From Brevundimonas sp. G8 (GTDB lineage: Bacteria; Pseudomonadota; Alphaproteobacteria; Caulobacterales; Caulobacteraceae): DNA of 64,000 bases. Below are positions 9,897 to 18,899 of the stretch, in pieces. Below the pieces are notes generated by a model. The model had not been told where the DNA came from, ran no database searches, and saw nothing but the letters and a program-made list of their open reading frames with translations. How positions within the stretch are numbered: the first letter of the stretch is position 1; each line of letters opens with the position of its first letter. The position numbers were made by a program, and so were the translations under genes. The stretch covers positions 2,055,604 to 2,119,603 of the forward strand of contig NZ_LR732816.1 of assembly GCF_902506205.1 (NCBI RefSeq). Reading direction: 5' to 3'.

Positions 9897-10403
9897 CTAG
9901 AGTGGTTTTTCCAACACCACGAACGCCAGTTCCGGCCGGGGCGGATCGACGGGGAAGGGGCGGGTCTCGCCGGTGGGGGCATAGCCGCGCCGCTCGTACC
10001 AGGCGATCAGTTCGGCCCGGCGGCGGATGACCGTCATCTCCATGCGACGCGCGCTGAACCGGGCGACAGCCTCGACCTCGGCGGCGGTCAGCAGGCGGCG
10101 GCCCAGGCCGGACGCCTGCAGGGTCGGCTCGACCGTCAGCATGCCCAGATAGGCCTGGTCGTCGCCGGCGCGGGCGACCTGGACGCAGCCGATCAGCACG
10201 CCGTCGTGGGCCAGCAGGACGACCCGGTCGGGATCGGCGATCAGGGCCGTCAGCTCGTCCGCGCTGGTGCGGGCGCCCGACAGCAGGTCGGCCTCATGCG
10301 TCCAGCCGGCCTTGGCCGTGTCGCCGCGATAGGCGCGCTCGATCAGGGTATGCAGCGCGGCGACATCATCGGGCGTCGCCGCGCGGAAAACGATCTCGCT
10401 CAC
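9897..10403 (-). CDS. GNAT-family N-acetyltransferase
   Basis: A 168-residue acyl-CoA-dependent acetyltransferase. The beta4/alpha3 acetyl-CoA-binding region is LGMLTVEPTLQASGLGRRLL (Q/R-x-x-G-x-G/A pattern), and the end region ELIAWYERRGYAPTGE is typical of the family. It starts with GTG at 10403 and overlaps the upstream peptidase stop by four bases (GTGA), so it is translationally coupled to the S46 peptidase. The acceptor is unknown; an amino-acid or dipeptide-related substrate would fit the neighbour, but that is only inference. Confidence 0.87.
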   Translation of the reverse strand: MSEIVFRAATPDDVAALHTLIERAYRGDTAKAGWTHEADLLSGARTSADELTALIADPDRVVLLAHDGVLIGCVQVARAGDDQAYLGMLTVEPTLQASGLGRRLLTAAEVEAVARFSARRMEMTVIRRRAELIAWYERRGYAPTGETRPFPVDPPRPELAFVVLEKPL

Positions 10404-12490
10404 CGGGTTACGCCCAGCTCCTCGACCAGATGATCCATGCCGTAGACGTCGCGCAGGGCCACGGTGACGGCCTGGGTGGTGACGATAACGCTGCGGTTCA
10501 CGGCGCGGTCGTAGCCATAGGCGTTGCGCTGGGTCAGGACGGTGGAATCGAAGTTGGCCCCGATGATCTCGCCCCTGGCATTGATGGCCGGCGAGCCGGA
10601 CGAGCCGCCGATGGTGTCGGTCGAGATGGCCATGTCCATCACCGCGTTCGGATCGATCCGGTCCTTGGCCGCCAGCAGTTTGGGCGCGACGGCGAAGGGC
10701 TCGGCGCCGGTAGCCCGGTCCCACAGACCGGCGAAGGTGGTGAAGGCGGAAAATCGTTGGCCCGGCACGTCCGAGCCTTCGACCTGGCCATAGGTCAGAC
10801 GCAGGGTGCCGGTGGCGTCGGGATAGACGGCGTCGCCATAGGCGGCGAAGCGGGCGGCGGCCAACTGCTCGGAGGCGCGGTCGGTCGGCGCCTTGACCTT
10901 GTTCTCCCACTCGGCGCGAACGGCGCGGGCGTCGGCGTCGATCGACAGCACATACTGGATCAGCGGGTCGTCCGACGCCTGGACCGCCGCGAGGCCGCCG
11001 GTCCACAGGGCGCGGCGCACGGCCGGGTCGGCCAGTTTGGTGCCGGCGACGATGCGGGCCGATAGACCCTCGGGGCTTTCCTTGGCCAATAGGGTGCGGA
11101 CGTGCGGGCTGTCGACCGTCAGCCATTCCCGCGTCTTGGACAGCCACCACTCCAGCCGGATCTGCTCCAGCTCCGGATAGGTCGGACGCTCGGCGAACAG
11201 GCCGGATTCGACGCCGGGCAGGCGGCTGTCGGCGTATTCGGCCAGACGCTGATCCGACGGCTTGGCCCGCTCCTGCGCGCCGCGCACGATGGCGCGCGCC
11301 CACTGGAACAGCTGCGATCCGCCCGCGACCGAGGTCGTGCCCATGGCGGTGCCGCCCTCAAGCAAGGCGGTTGGGGCGTAGAGTTCGCGGGCTAGGGGCT
11401 GAACGGCTTCTAGCGCGCCCCACGGATCAGGGCCGGTTCCGTTCGTGGCGGCGTAGCGCTGCATGAAGTCGGCTTCGGCCGCCGCCTTGGCCGTCATGAA
11501 GTTGGCGTCAGTCAGGGCGCGCATCCGGCCCAGGCCGCGCTTGTAGGTGTTCTCCACGCCCACGATGGGGTCCATGGCGATGAAGGCCTGGTCCTCGCCT
11601 TCTTCGGCATAGCGGATCAGCCGGCCGCGCAGTTCGGAGGCGATCAGCTGATCCAGCGGCAGGACCACGTCGCGGATGGTGGCCAGTTGGTCCATCGTCA
11701 GCAGGCGCTGGGTCGCGCCGGGATTGCCCGAGACGAAGACGGCCTCGCCCTCGGTCGGCTTGTCGGCGTTCCAAGTGAAGTGGATCGGCGTCTCGACCGG
11801 CTTGTCGTCTTCATACAGACGGATGAAGGCCGCATCGATGGCGAAGCGCGGGAAGGAGAAGTTGTCCAGGTCGCCGCCGAAGGTCGCGGCGCGATCTTCC
11901 GGCGCCCAGGCCAGGCGGACGTCTGAGTATTTGCGGAATTTGTAGAGCTTGAACTGGCCGCCCCGATACAGGCTGACGACCTGGCAGCGGATCTTGGGAT
12001 CGTTTCCGCAGGCTTCGGTTTCGATCCGGCCGGCCTCGGCCTCGCGCGCCTGGGTGAAGGCCTGGCCTTCAAGACCCTCGCCGGCCTTGTGCATCCGCTC
12101 GGTCACGTCCGAAATGTCGGTCAGGATTTCGGCCGTGGCGCCGGGGCATTTGCGCTCTTCCTCGCGCGTCTTGGGCGTGAAGCCGGTCTCGCCATACTGC
12201 TGCTGCGGCGTGGACAGGTTGGCGACGCAGGTGGCGACGCAGTGGTTGTTGGTCATCACCAGGCCCTGGCCCGACACCACGCCCGCCGAACAGCCGCCGA
12301 ACTTCACCGACGACAGCCGCACCCGATCCAGGAAGGCCTGATCGATGTTCGTGCCCAAGGCCGTGTTGGCGCGAGCGATGGGGAAGTTGTCGTAGGTCCA
12401 CATGCCTTCTTCGGCCAATGCCTTTCCAGGATGGGCCGAGGTGGCGGCGAGAGCGAAAACGGCGGCGGAGGCGAGGAGGGCGAGACGCAT
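10400..12490 (-). CDS. S46-family dipeptidyl-peptidase (DPP11-like, Ser at specificity position)
   Basis: An exported serine exopeptidase that removes dipeptides from the N-terminus of peptides, 696 residues. A Sec signal peptide (about 1-26) is followed by GMWTYDNFP, a start shared by S46 enzymes. The catalytic His is in MTNNHCVATC and the catalytic Ser in IGGSSGSPAINARGEIIG. Just after this is NFDST, where the Gly of DPP7-type enzymes (FDG) is replaced by Ser. To my knowledge Gly marks DPP7 (hydrophobic P1) and Arg or Ser marks DPP11 (acidic P1), so this copy is predicted to prefer Asp/Glu. It is followed by a coupled GNAT gene. Confidence 0.9.
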   Translation of the reverse strand: MRLALLASAAVFALAATSAHPGKALAEEGMWTYDNFPIARANTALGTNIDQAFLDRVRLSSVKFGGCSAGVVSGQGLVMTNNHCVATCVANLSTPQQQYGETGFTPKTREEERKCPGATAEILTDISDVTERMHKAGEGLEGQAFTQAREAEAGRIETEACGNDPKIRCQVVSLYRGGQFKLYKFRKYSDVRLAWAPEDRAATFGGDLDNFSFPRFAIDAAFIRLYEDDKPVETPIHFTWNADKPTEGEAVFVSGNPGATQRLLTMDQLATIRDVVLPLDQLIASELRGRLIRYAEEGEDQAFIAMDPIVGVENTYKRGLGRMRALTDANFMTAKAAAEADFMQRYAATNGTGPDPWGALEAVQPLARELYAPTALLEGGTAMGTTSVAGGSQLFQWARAIVRGAQERAKPSDQRLAEYADSRLPGVESGLFAERPTYPELEQIRLEWWLSKTREWLTVDSPHVRTLLAKESPEGLSARIVAGTKLADPAVRRALWTGGLAAVQASDDPLIQYVLSIDADARAVRAEWENKVKAPTDRASEQLAAARFAAYGDAVYPDATGTLRLTYGQVEGSDVPGQRFSAFTTFAGLWDRATGAEPFAVAPKLLAAKDRIDPNAVMDMAISTDTIGGSSGSPAINARGEIIGANFDSTVLTQRNAYGYDRAVNRSVIVTTQAVTVALRDVYGMDHLVEELGVTR

Positions 12491-12503
12491 GGGATAATCC
12501 TAT

Positions 12504-12669
12504 GTCTCCTCCCTGTTCGCGCAGCGAATGGGGAGGTGGCGCGGCGCGTCTTCAGCGCCGTGACGGAGGGGCTTTGCGATACATGACAGGCGCCGGTGCG
12601 GTGGTGAAGAGCCCCTCCACCGCTTCGCGGTCCCCCTCCCCATTCGCAAGAGGCGAATGGGGAGGAGAC
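12504..12669 (-). repeat. Palindromic intergenic repeat, copy 2 (166 bp)
   Basis: Read on the minus strand it has the same parts in the same order as the copy at 5817-5925: GTCTCCTCCCC end, GGGGAGGGGG-ACCGCGAAGCGGT-GGAGGGG core (12612-12641), a GCGCCGCGCCACC segment, and a GGGAGGAGAC end. The spacers differ and are longer. It fills the 187-base gap between the two S46 peptidase genes. Confidence 0.8.
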
Positions 12670-12677
12670 GTTGGGTT

Positions 12678-14771
12678 CTAGCGCCGCACGCCCAGTTCGC
12701 GCAGCAGGCGCGGCTGGTTGTAGACGTTGCGCAGGGCTTCGGTGATGGCCGCGGTCGAGACCGTCACCGTGCGGTTCAGCTCGGGGTCGTAACCGAAGCT
12801 GCCGCCCAGCGAGTGGATGTTGCCGTCGAAGGCGGCGCCGATGACTTCACCCTTGGCGTTGATCACGGGCGAACCCGAGTTGCCGCCGATGATGTCGTTG
12901 GTCGAGACGAAGTCATAGACGGTCGACTTGTTGACCTTGTCTTCGGCCGCCATCCAGTCCTCGGCCGCGTTGAAGGGCTCTGCGCCGGTGTTGCGCTCGT
13001 ACAGGCCGCCGATCTCGGTGAAGGGCGTCACCGTCACGCCACGATAGGTCCAGCCCTTCACCTGACCATAGGACAGGCGCAGGCTGAAGGTCGCATCCGG
13101 GTACAGGTTGGTGCCGTAGACCGCGAACCGGGCCTGGGCGATCTTCTCGCCGGCGCGGCTGGTCGGGCCGGACACGGCCGATTCCCACTGGGTGCGCGTG
13201 GCCTGGGCCGCATCGTCATTGGCCAGGACGAAGGCGATCAGCGGATCGCCCGAGGCGGCCAGCTCTTCCGGCGTCATGGCCAGGGCCTGGGCGCGGAAGG
13301 CCGGATCGGCCAGACGCGTGCCGTCGATCAGGCGCGCGGCCACCTGTTCCGGGCTTTCCTTGCCCAGCAGCGCCTTCACATTGGCGTTGTCCACCGTCAG
13401 GTATTCGCGGGTCTTGGACAGCCAGAAATCGACGAAGATCTTCTCCAGATCGGTCGAAATCGGCGTCTCGGTCGCCAGGCGACGGCCCAGCGAGGCGATG
13501 TCGGCGTCCGAATAACCGGCGCGACGCTCAGCCACCGGCTTGGCCCGCTCCTTGGAGGCGCGGACGATGGATTTGGCGTAGCTGTAGAGTTGCGAACGCT
13601 GGCCCGCCGCCGATTCCAGCTGGCGGTAGGGCAGGTAGAGGTCGCGCTGGGCGGTCGAGACGCGCTCCAGATCGGCCCAGGGATCGCCAATGCGCTGGGC
13701 CAAGGCCGGGTCGGCGGTGACGCGCTGGCGCAGTTCCTGTTCTTCCGAACGCTTGGTCGCCATGAAGGCCGGATCGGTCAGGGCGCCCTGCTGGCCGTAG
13801 AAGACCTTGAAGCTGTTCTCCAGGCCGAACAGCGGATCGACGGTGACGCGCTTGGCCTCTTCGCCGGTGGTCGAATATTCGAGCAGGCGGCCGCGCAGTT
13901 CAGACGACTGGATCAGGGTCAGCGGCATCTGCTGATCGCGCAGAACCTCCAGCTGGGCCATGGTCAGCAGGCGCGAGGTCGAGCCGGGGTTGCCGGCGAC
14001 GAAGGTGACGTCGCCGTCCTTGGGCGCATTGGCGTTCCAGGTCAGGTGGTTCGGCGTGGCGACCGGCTTGCCGTCCTCGTAGATGCGCAGGAAACCGGCA
14101 TCCAGGGCGTAGCGCGGGAAGTTGAAGTTGTCGGGATCGCCGCCGAAAAAGGCCGCCTGGAACTCGGGCGCGAAGACCAGGCGCACGTCGTCATACTTGC
14201 GGAACTTGTACAGCTTGTACTGGCCGCCGCGATAGAAGCTGATGACCTGGCAGGTCAGCTTCTGGTCGTCACCGCAGGTCTCCTTCTGGATCTTGTCGAT
14301 CTCGGCGGCGCGGGCCTGGACGAAGGCGGCGCCTTCAAGCCCGGCGCCGGCGCCGGTGACGCGGTCGGTCACATCGACGATGTCGGTCAGGATCTCGGCC
14401 GTCTGGCCGGGGCATTTCTTCTCTTCCTCGCGGGTGGCGGGCATCCAGCCGTTCTTGACGTAGTCGTTGTCGGCCGTGGACAGGTCTTGGACGCAGGAGA
14501 CGACGCAGTGGTGATTGGTCAGCACCAGGCCTTCGTTCGACACCAGCGAGGCCGAGCAGCCTTGAAGGCGGACGGCGGCGTTGCGCACGCGGTCCAGCCA
14601 GGCCTGGTCGATGTTGGTGCCGTATTTCTCGTTCACCGTCGCGATGGGGAAGTTGTCGAAGGTCCACATGCCTTCGTCGGCCTTTGCGGACGTGGCGGGT
14701 GCCGACAGGACGGCGGTCGCGGCGCCCAGGGCGGCCAGCGAGGCGGTAAGACGAAGCGAAGGCAGGGACAT
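12678..14771 (-). CDS. S46-family dipeptidyl-peptidase (DPP7-like)
   Basis: The second exported S46 peptidase, 697 residues, clearly a paralogue of its downstream neighbour (same GMWTFDNFP start, same length). A Sec signal peptide covers about residues 1-30. The catalytic His is in LTNHHCVVSC and the Ser in IGGNSGSPVINAKGEVIG. The specificity position reads AFDGN, with the Gly that goes with DPP7 and hydrophobic P1 residues. Together with the Ser-type copy it would widen the range of dipeptides released in the periplasm. The genes are tandem on the minus strand with a repeat element between. Confidence 0.92.
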   Translation of the reverse strand: MSLPSLRLTASLAALGAATAVLSAPATSAKADEGMWTFDNFPIATVNEKYGTNIDQAWLDRVRNAAVRLQGCSASLVSNEGLVLTNHHCVVSCVQDLSTADNDYVKNGWMPATREEEKKCPGQTAEILTDIVDVTDRVTGAGAGLEGAAFVQARAAEIDKIQKETCGDDQKLTCQVISFYRGGQYKLYKFRKYDDVRLVFAPEFQAAFFGGDPDNFNFPRYALDAGFLRIYEDGKPVATPNHLTWNANAPKDGDVTFVAGNPGSTSRLLTMAQLEVLRDQQMPLTLIQSSELRGRLLEYSTTGEEAKRVTVDPLFGLENSFKVFYGQQGALTDPAFMATKRSEEQELRQRVTADPALAQRIGDPWADLERVSTAQRDLYLPYRQLESAAGQRSQLYSYAKSIVRASKERAKPVAERRAGYSDADIASLGRRLATETPISTDLEKIFVDFWLSKTREYLTVDNANVKALLGKESPEQVAARLIDGTRLADPAFRAQALAMTPEELAASGDPLIAFVLANDDAAQATRTQWESAVSGPTSRAGEKIAQARFAVYGTNLYPDATFSLRLSYGQVKGWTYRGVTVTPFTEIGGLYERNTGAEPFNAAEDWMAAEDKVNKSTVYDFVSTNDIIGGNSGSPVINAKGEVIGAAFDGNIHSLGGSFGYDPELNRTVTVSTAAITEALRNVYNQPRLLRELGVRR

Positions 14772-14983
14772 GAAGGCGAGACTCCCGAGTGCGGGACGGC
14801 CTGTCCCATCTGTTATGTTGTAACTAGCGCCAACAAAGGGCGGGCGCCAAGGGCTGCATGGCCCTTAGTCCCCTGATTTCGAAGCCGCAATGTCCGCGCG
14901 GTCGAAGCCTTACCCCGATTTAACTTGGCCGTGAGGCGACGCGCGCTCAGATAGGCGGACGTACCGGGGATTTATCGACGACG

Positions 14984-16156
14984 ATGTCGCTTGCGCTTTC
15001 AACACTGCTGTTCGAGTGGCGCCGCTATATGGCGGCGGTCATGGCCCTGGCCCTGTCGGGTCTGCTGGTCCTGGCGATGACCGGTGTCTTCATCGGCATC
15101 GGCAAGGGGTTCACCGCGACCATCGAACGGTCGAACGCCGACGTCTTCATCATGCAGCCCGGCGCCAAGAGCCTGATCGGCGGCCCTTCGGGCGTACCGC
15201 GTCGTTTCATCCCGCTGGCCTACAACCACCCCGAAGTGGTCGAGGTCATGCCGCTGGATGGCGCCGGCGGCACCTTCCAGAACATCAAGAGCGTCGATCC
15301 GACCAAGAGCCAGGCCGACAACGCCAACCAGGGCGCAGCGCGTCAGAAGTTCGTCCAGGCCAGCATCATCGATACCCGTCCGGGATCGGTGACCATTCCG
15401 ACCGACTATTCCCAGGAACTGGTCGATGCCTTGCGTCAGCCCTACACTGTCGCGGTCGATGAGACGGCGCTGACGACCCTGGGCGTCAAGCTGGGCGACA
15501 AGGCCCTGTATAATGGCCAGACCGTCACCGTCGTCGGCGTGACGCGCGGCTATCCCAACATGATGCAGCCGGGCATCGTCATGTCGCGCGACACCCTGCG
15601 GATGCTGGGCCAGGCCGACACCGGTGCGCGCGTCGGGCCGCTGATGGTCAAGCTGCGCGATCCGGCCCGTGCACCGGTCGTGGTGGCTCAGCTGAACGCC
15701 ATGGGCAACGGTCAGTGGAAGGCCTGGACCAAGCAGCAGCTGGCCGACGCCAACGCCGGCGCCATGTTCGAGGAAGGCATCCTGGTCATCATCATCGGCG
15801 GCTGCGTCGTGCTGGGGATCATCATCGGCATCGCCATCACGTGGCAGACCCTGCGCGGCGCCATCATGGCCAATATCAAGGAGTTCGCCTCTCTGCGGGC
15901 CCTGGGCGTCAGCATGGGCAGCCTTCGTCGGATCGTGGTCGAGCTCAGCTTCTGGGTCGGCGTCGTGGGCGTCATCGCGGCCATCGTCCTGACCTGGCTG
16001 GTGTCGTTGCTGGCCATGATGGGGGCGGTGATCATCGCCCTGCCGTTGTCGCTGCTGATCGTGGTGGGGATCGGCCTGATCGCCATCGCCATGGTGTCGG
16101 GCCTGCTGTCGCTGGGCATCCTCAAGAACAGCCAACCGGCGGACCTGCTGCGATGA
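14984..16156 (+). CDS. ABC exporter permease, DevC/FtsX type
   Basis: A 390-residue inner-membrane permease with one N-terminal transmembrane helix (about 16-40), a large periplasmic domain, and three helices grouped at the C-terminus (about 265-385). This is the FtsX/MacB/DevC topology. It is first in a three-gene operon and its stop overlaps the ATPase start (ATGA). DevBCA-type systems export glycolipids or other envelope material in cyanobacteria; the cargo here is unknown. No periplasmic substrate-binding protein is encoded nearby, consistent with an exporter. Confidence 0.85.
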   Translation: MSLALSTLLFEWRRYMAAVMALALSGLLVLAMTGVFIGIGKGFTATIERSNADVFIMQPGAKSLIGGPSGVPRRFIPLAYNHPEVVEVMPLDGAGGTFQNIKSVDPTKSQADNANQGAARQKFVQASIIDTRPGSVTIPTDYSQELVDALRQPYTVAVDETALTTLGVKLGDKALYNGQTVTVVGVTRGYPNMMQPGIVMSRDTLRMLGQADTGARVGPLMVKLRDPARAPVVVAQLNAMGNGQWKAWTKQQLADANAGAMFEEGILVIIIGGCVVLGIIIGIAITWQTLRGAIMANIKEFASLRALGVSMGSLRRIVVELSFWVGVVGVIAAIVLTWLVSLLAMMGAVIIALPLSLLIVVGIGLIAIAMVSGLLSLGILKNSQPADLLR

Positions 16157-16920
16157 CCGATACGTCTTTTGGGCATACGAAGGTTCACGGAAAGCACGGC
16201 GACTTCGCGATCGAGGCCAACGGCCTGGTCAAGCGGTTCAAGTCGGGCAAGGCCTGGGTCGAGGTGCTGAAGGGCGTCGATTTCGACGCCAAGCATGGCG
16301 ACCTGACCATGGTCATGGGGCCGTCCGGTTCGGGCAAGTCCACCCTGATCGCGGCCCTGTCCGGCCTGCTGAAACCCGAAGAGGGTCGGGTGGACGTGCT
16401 GGACGTCGACGACCTGTGGAAACTGTCCTCGGGCCGGATCGACAAGTTCCGGCTGGATAACTGCGGCTTCATCTTCCAGGGCTTCAACCTGTTCCCCGCC
16501 CTGACGGCGCTGCAGCAGGTCGAGACCGTACTGAAGTTCCAGGGGCTGACGACGGGTCAGGCCAGGAAGCGCGCCACCGTCGCCCTCGAAGAAGTCGGCT
16601 TGGGCCATCGCCTGCACCAGCGGCCGGCGGCCCTGTCCGGCGGCGAGAAGCAGCGCGTCGCCATCGCCCGCGCCCTGGCCAAGGATCCCAAGATCCTGTT
16701 CGCCGACGAACCGACCTCGGCCCTGGACGGCGAGAACGGCCAGGTGGTGATCAAGCTGCTGCGTCGCGCCGCCACCGAACACGGCGCCGCCGTGATTTGC
16801 GTGACCCATGACCCGCGCCTGGAGGCCTGGGCCGACCGCGTCATCCATATCGAGGACGGCAAGATCCTGGACGACCAACGCCGCATACCCGATCCCAACG
16901 CTATACTGGCGTCCCACTAA
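16153..16920 (+). CDS. ABC transporter ATP-binding protein, DevA/LolD-like
   Basis: A 255-residue ABC ATPase. Walker A is GPSGSGKST, the Q-loop is FIFQGFNLFP, the signature is LSGGEKQRVAIARALA, Walker B is ILFADEPTSALD, and the switch His is in CVTHDPR. The start at 16153 overlaps the permease stop by four bases. The sequence is closest in style to the LolD/MacB/DevA class, which works with FtsX-like permeases. It powers the exporter formed with the neighbouring permease and membrane-fusion protein. Confidence 0.93.
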   Translation: MTDTSFGHTKVHGKHGDFAIEANGLVKRFKSGKAWVEVLKGVDFDAKHGDLTMVMGPSGSGKSTLIAALSGLLKPEEGRVDVLDVDDLWKLSSGRIDKFRLDNCGFIFQGFNLFPALTALQQVETVLKFQGLTTGQARKRATVALEEVGLGHRLHQRPAALSGGEKQRVAIARALAKDPKILFADEPTSALDGENGQVVIKLLRRAATEHGAAVICVTHDPRLEAWADRVIHIEDGKILDDQRRIPDPNAILASH

Positions 16921-16957
16921 CCGACACGACGAATTCTCCTCTTAGGACGACACGCCA

Positions 16958-17962
16958 ATGCCCGGCTTTCTGAAGAAAAAACGCACCTGGATCGGCCTGC
17001 TGCTGGTGATCGTGCTGGTGGTCGGCTTCATGCTGTTCCAGTCCGCCGCCAAGACCAAGAAGGTCGAGCAGGACAAGGCTGCGGCCACCAAGGTCGAGAG
17101 CCCTTACGCCGCCATCGCCAACGGCAAGGTCGATGTTGAGGGCGGCATCATCCAGATCGCGGCCCGTCGCGGCGGCATCGTGCGCGAAGTGCTGGTGCAG
17201 GAAGGCGACCGCGTCGTCGCCGGCCAGATCCTGGCCCGTCAGGAAGACGATGAACCCCGCCTGGCGGTGCAAAGCGCCCAGGCCGCCGTGAACCAGGCCG
17301 AAAGCCAGTTGGCCCAGATCCGCGTCGACATCCGCACCGCCCAGCGCGAGCAGGAACGCCTGCAACGCCTGGTCGCCACCAACTTCGTCGCCGCCCAGCG
17401 CATGGACCAGGCCCAGGACGCCATCGCCACGGCCCAGGCCCGTCTCGGCTCCCAGACCGCCGCCGTCCAGACCGCCCGCGCCCAGCTGGATCAGGCCCGC
17501 TATAACCAGGAACTGACGATCATCCGTGCGCCCAGCAACGGCCGGATCGTGCGCCGTTACGCCAATCCCGGCGCCGGCGCCTCGACCCTGAACGTCTCCA
17601 ATATGTTCGACCTGGAACCCGAAGCCCCGCGCATCGTGCGCGCCGAGGTGGTCGAGAGCGACCTGCCCAACCTGACCGACGGCCAGGCCGTCGAGATCAG
17701 CCCCGAGGGCGACGCCACCAAGGTCTATATCGGCGCGGTGATGCGTCGCGCGGCGGTGTTCGGCGCCCGCAAACTGGCCTCCGACGATCCTTCGCAGCGC
17801 ACCGACGAGCGGGTGGTGGAAGTGGTGGCCTCGGCCGGCGACGCGCCCCTGCTGATCGGCCAGCGCGTGCTGGTCAAGTTCATGAAACCGGGCGAGACGG
17901 CCGGCGCCAAGCGCGTCGCCACGACCGGCGTCGGTCCGAACCAGGCGATGCGCCCGCAGTAG
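16958..17962 (+). CDS. Membrane-fusion protein of ABC exporter, DevB-like (HlyD family)
   Basis: A 334-residue periplasmic adaptor. One N-terminal transmembrane helix (WIGLLLVIVLVVGFMLF, about residues 8-25) is followed by the lipoyl half-motif GGIVREVLVQEGDRVVAGQI. Next come a coiled-coil hairpin rich in Gln/Ala (about 90-175), then IIRAPSNGRIVRRYANPGAGA and a beta-barrel. It starts 37 bases after the ATPase stop in the same operon. An outer-membrane channel is expected but not encoded nearby. Confidence 0.88.
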   Translation: MPGFLKKKRTWIGLLLVIVLVVGFMLFQSAAKTKKVEQDKAAATKVESPYAAIANGKVDVEGGIIQIAARRGGIVREVLVQEGDRVVAGQILARQEDDEPRLAVQSAQAAVNQAESQLAQIRVDIRTAQREQERLQRLVATNFVAAQRMDQAQDAIATAQARLGSQTAAVQTARAQLDQARYNQELTIIRAPSNGRIVRRYANPGAGASTLNVSNMFDLEPEAPRIVRAEVVESDLPNLTDGQAVEISPEGDATKVYIGAVMRRAAVFGARKLASDDPSQRTDERVVEVVASAGDAPLLIGQRVLVKFMKPGETAGAKRVATTGVGPNQAMRPQ

Positions 17963-17984
17963 GACAGCGGATCAGCGGCCCCGC

Positions 17985-18782
17985 CTAGTTTCCTGTGAAC
18001 TTGCCCGGCCGCTTTTCCAGCACGGCGGCGACGCCTTCCTGATGGTCCTCGGTCAGGTGGGCCAGGGCCTGCATGGCCGCCGACATCTCCAGCATCTGGT
18101 CGAAGTTCATGTCGCGCCCCTGGCGCAGCAGGGATTTGGCCATGCGCAGGGCCTGCGGCGGCTTGGCCGCGACCTGGGCGGCGGTGGTCAGGGCCTCGGC
18201 CATCAGGTCGTCGTGCGCGACCACGCGATTGACCAGCCCCCATTCTGCGGCCGTCGCGGCGTCGATGGAGCGTGCGGTGAACAGCATCTCGGCGGCGCGG
18301 GCATAGCCGATGTTGCGTGGCAGCAGCCACGACCCGCCGTCGCCGGGAATGATGCCCAGCTTCAGGAACGGCACGCCGAAGCTGGCGCGATCCGAAGCGA
18401 TCCGGATGTCGCCCAGGCCCGCTATATCGCAGCCCAGCCCCATGGCCGGCCCGTTGACGGCGGCGATCAGCGGAACCTCCAGCCCGTACAGCGACCGCAC
18501 GATCCGGTGCACGACCCGGCGATAGCGTTCGCGGATGGCGGCGCCTGACCCCTCGAACAGGTCGCGCCGGTCCCGCATGGCGGTCAGGTCGCCGCCGGCC
18601 GAGAAGGCCCGTCCTGCGCCGGTCAGGACCACGCAGCGGATGGACGCATCGGCGTTGACCCGCTCGCACGCCGCCGCCACCTCGTCCCCGTCGGTCAGGT
18701 CGGGCAGGGCGTTCAGCCGCGCCTCGCGGTCCAGCGTCCAGATCAGGATCGCGCCCTGTCTCTCTTCGGCGATCAGGCCCAT
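17985..18782 (-). CDS. Enoyl-CoA hydratase/isomerase (crotonase) family protein
   Basis: A 265-residue crotonase-fold protein. The oxyanion-hole segments are GRAFSAGGDL and NGPAMGLGCDIAGLGD. In hydratases two Glu residues are catalytic: here the first is replaced by Asp (GCD rather than GCE) and the second position reads PF rather than PE (FGVPFLKLG). GIIPGDGGSWLLPR is instead like the PaaG-type isomerases. So it is more likely an isomerase or other acyl-CoA enzyme than a classical hydratase. It stands alone, converging on the exporter operon. Confidence 0.85.
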   Translation of the reverse strand: MGLIAEERQGAILIWTLDREARLNALPDLTDGDEVAAACERVNADASIRCVVLTGAGRAFSAGGDLTAMRDRRDLFEGSGAAIRERYRRVVHRIVRSLYGLEVPLIAAVNGPAMGLGCDIAGLGDIRIASDRASFGVPFLKLGIIPGDGGSWLLPRNIGYARAAEMLFTARSIDAATAAEWGLVNRVVAHDDLMAEALTTAAQVAAKPPQALRMAKSLLRQGRDMNFDQMLEMSAAMQALAHLTEDHQEGVAAVLEKRPGKFTGN

Positions 18783-18847
18783 GCGTCGTCTCCGTGTTCG
18801 CGACCGTCATCGACTGCGAACGCCGCGTCAGGCAAGTCCGGAATTGC

Positions 18848-18876
18848 AAAAGCCCCGGTCGAGACCGGGGCTTTTT
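18848..18876. terminator. Rho-independent terminator, bidirectional
   Basis: A strong GC stem (AAAAGCCCCGGTC paired with GACCGGGGCTTTTT) around a tight loop has T-runs possible in both directions. It lies between the end of the small gene at 18900-19052 and the start of the crotonase gene, so on the minus strand it most likely ends the small-gene transcript. Confidence 0.85.
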
Positions 18877-18899
18877 CAGGCTGGGGCCGAAAAGGGCCG

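Noticed and set aside
12657..14876. 739-codon plus-strand frame opposite the second S46 peptidase
   Set aside because: Complementary shadow frame; the minus-strand peptidase has a signal peptide and catalytic motifs.
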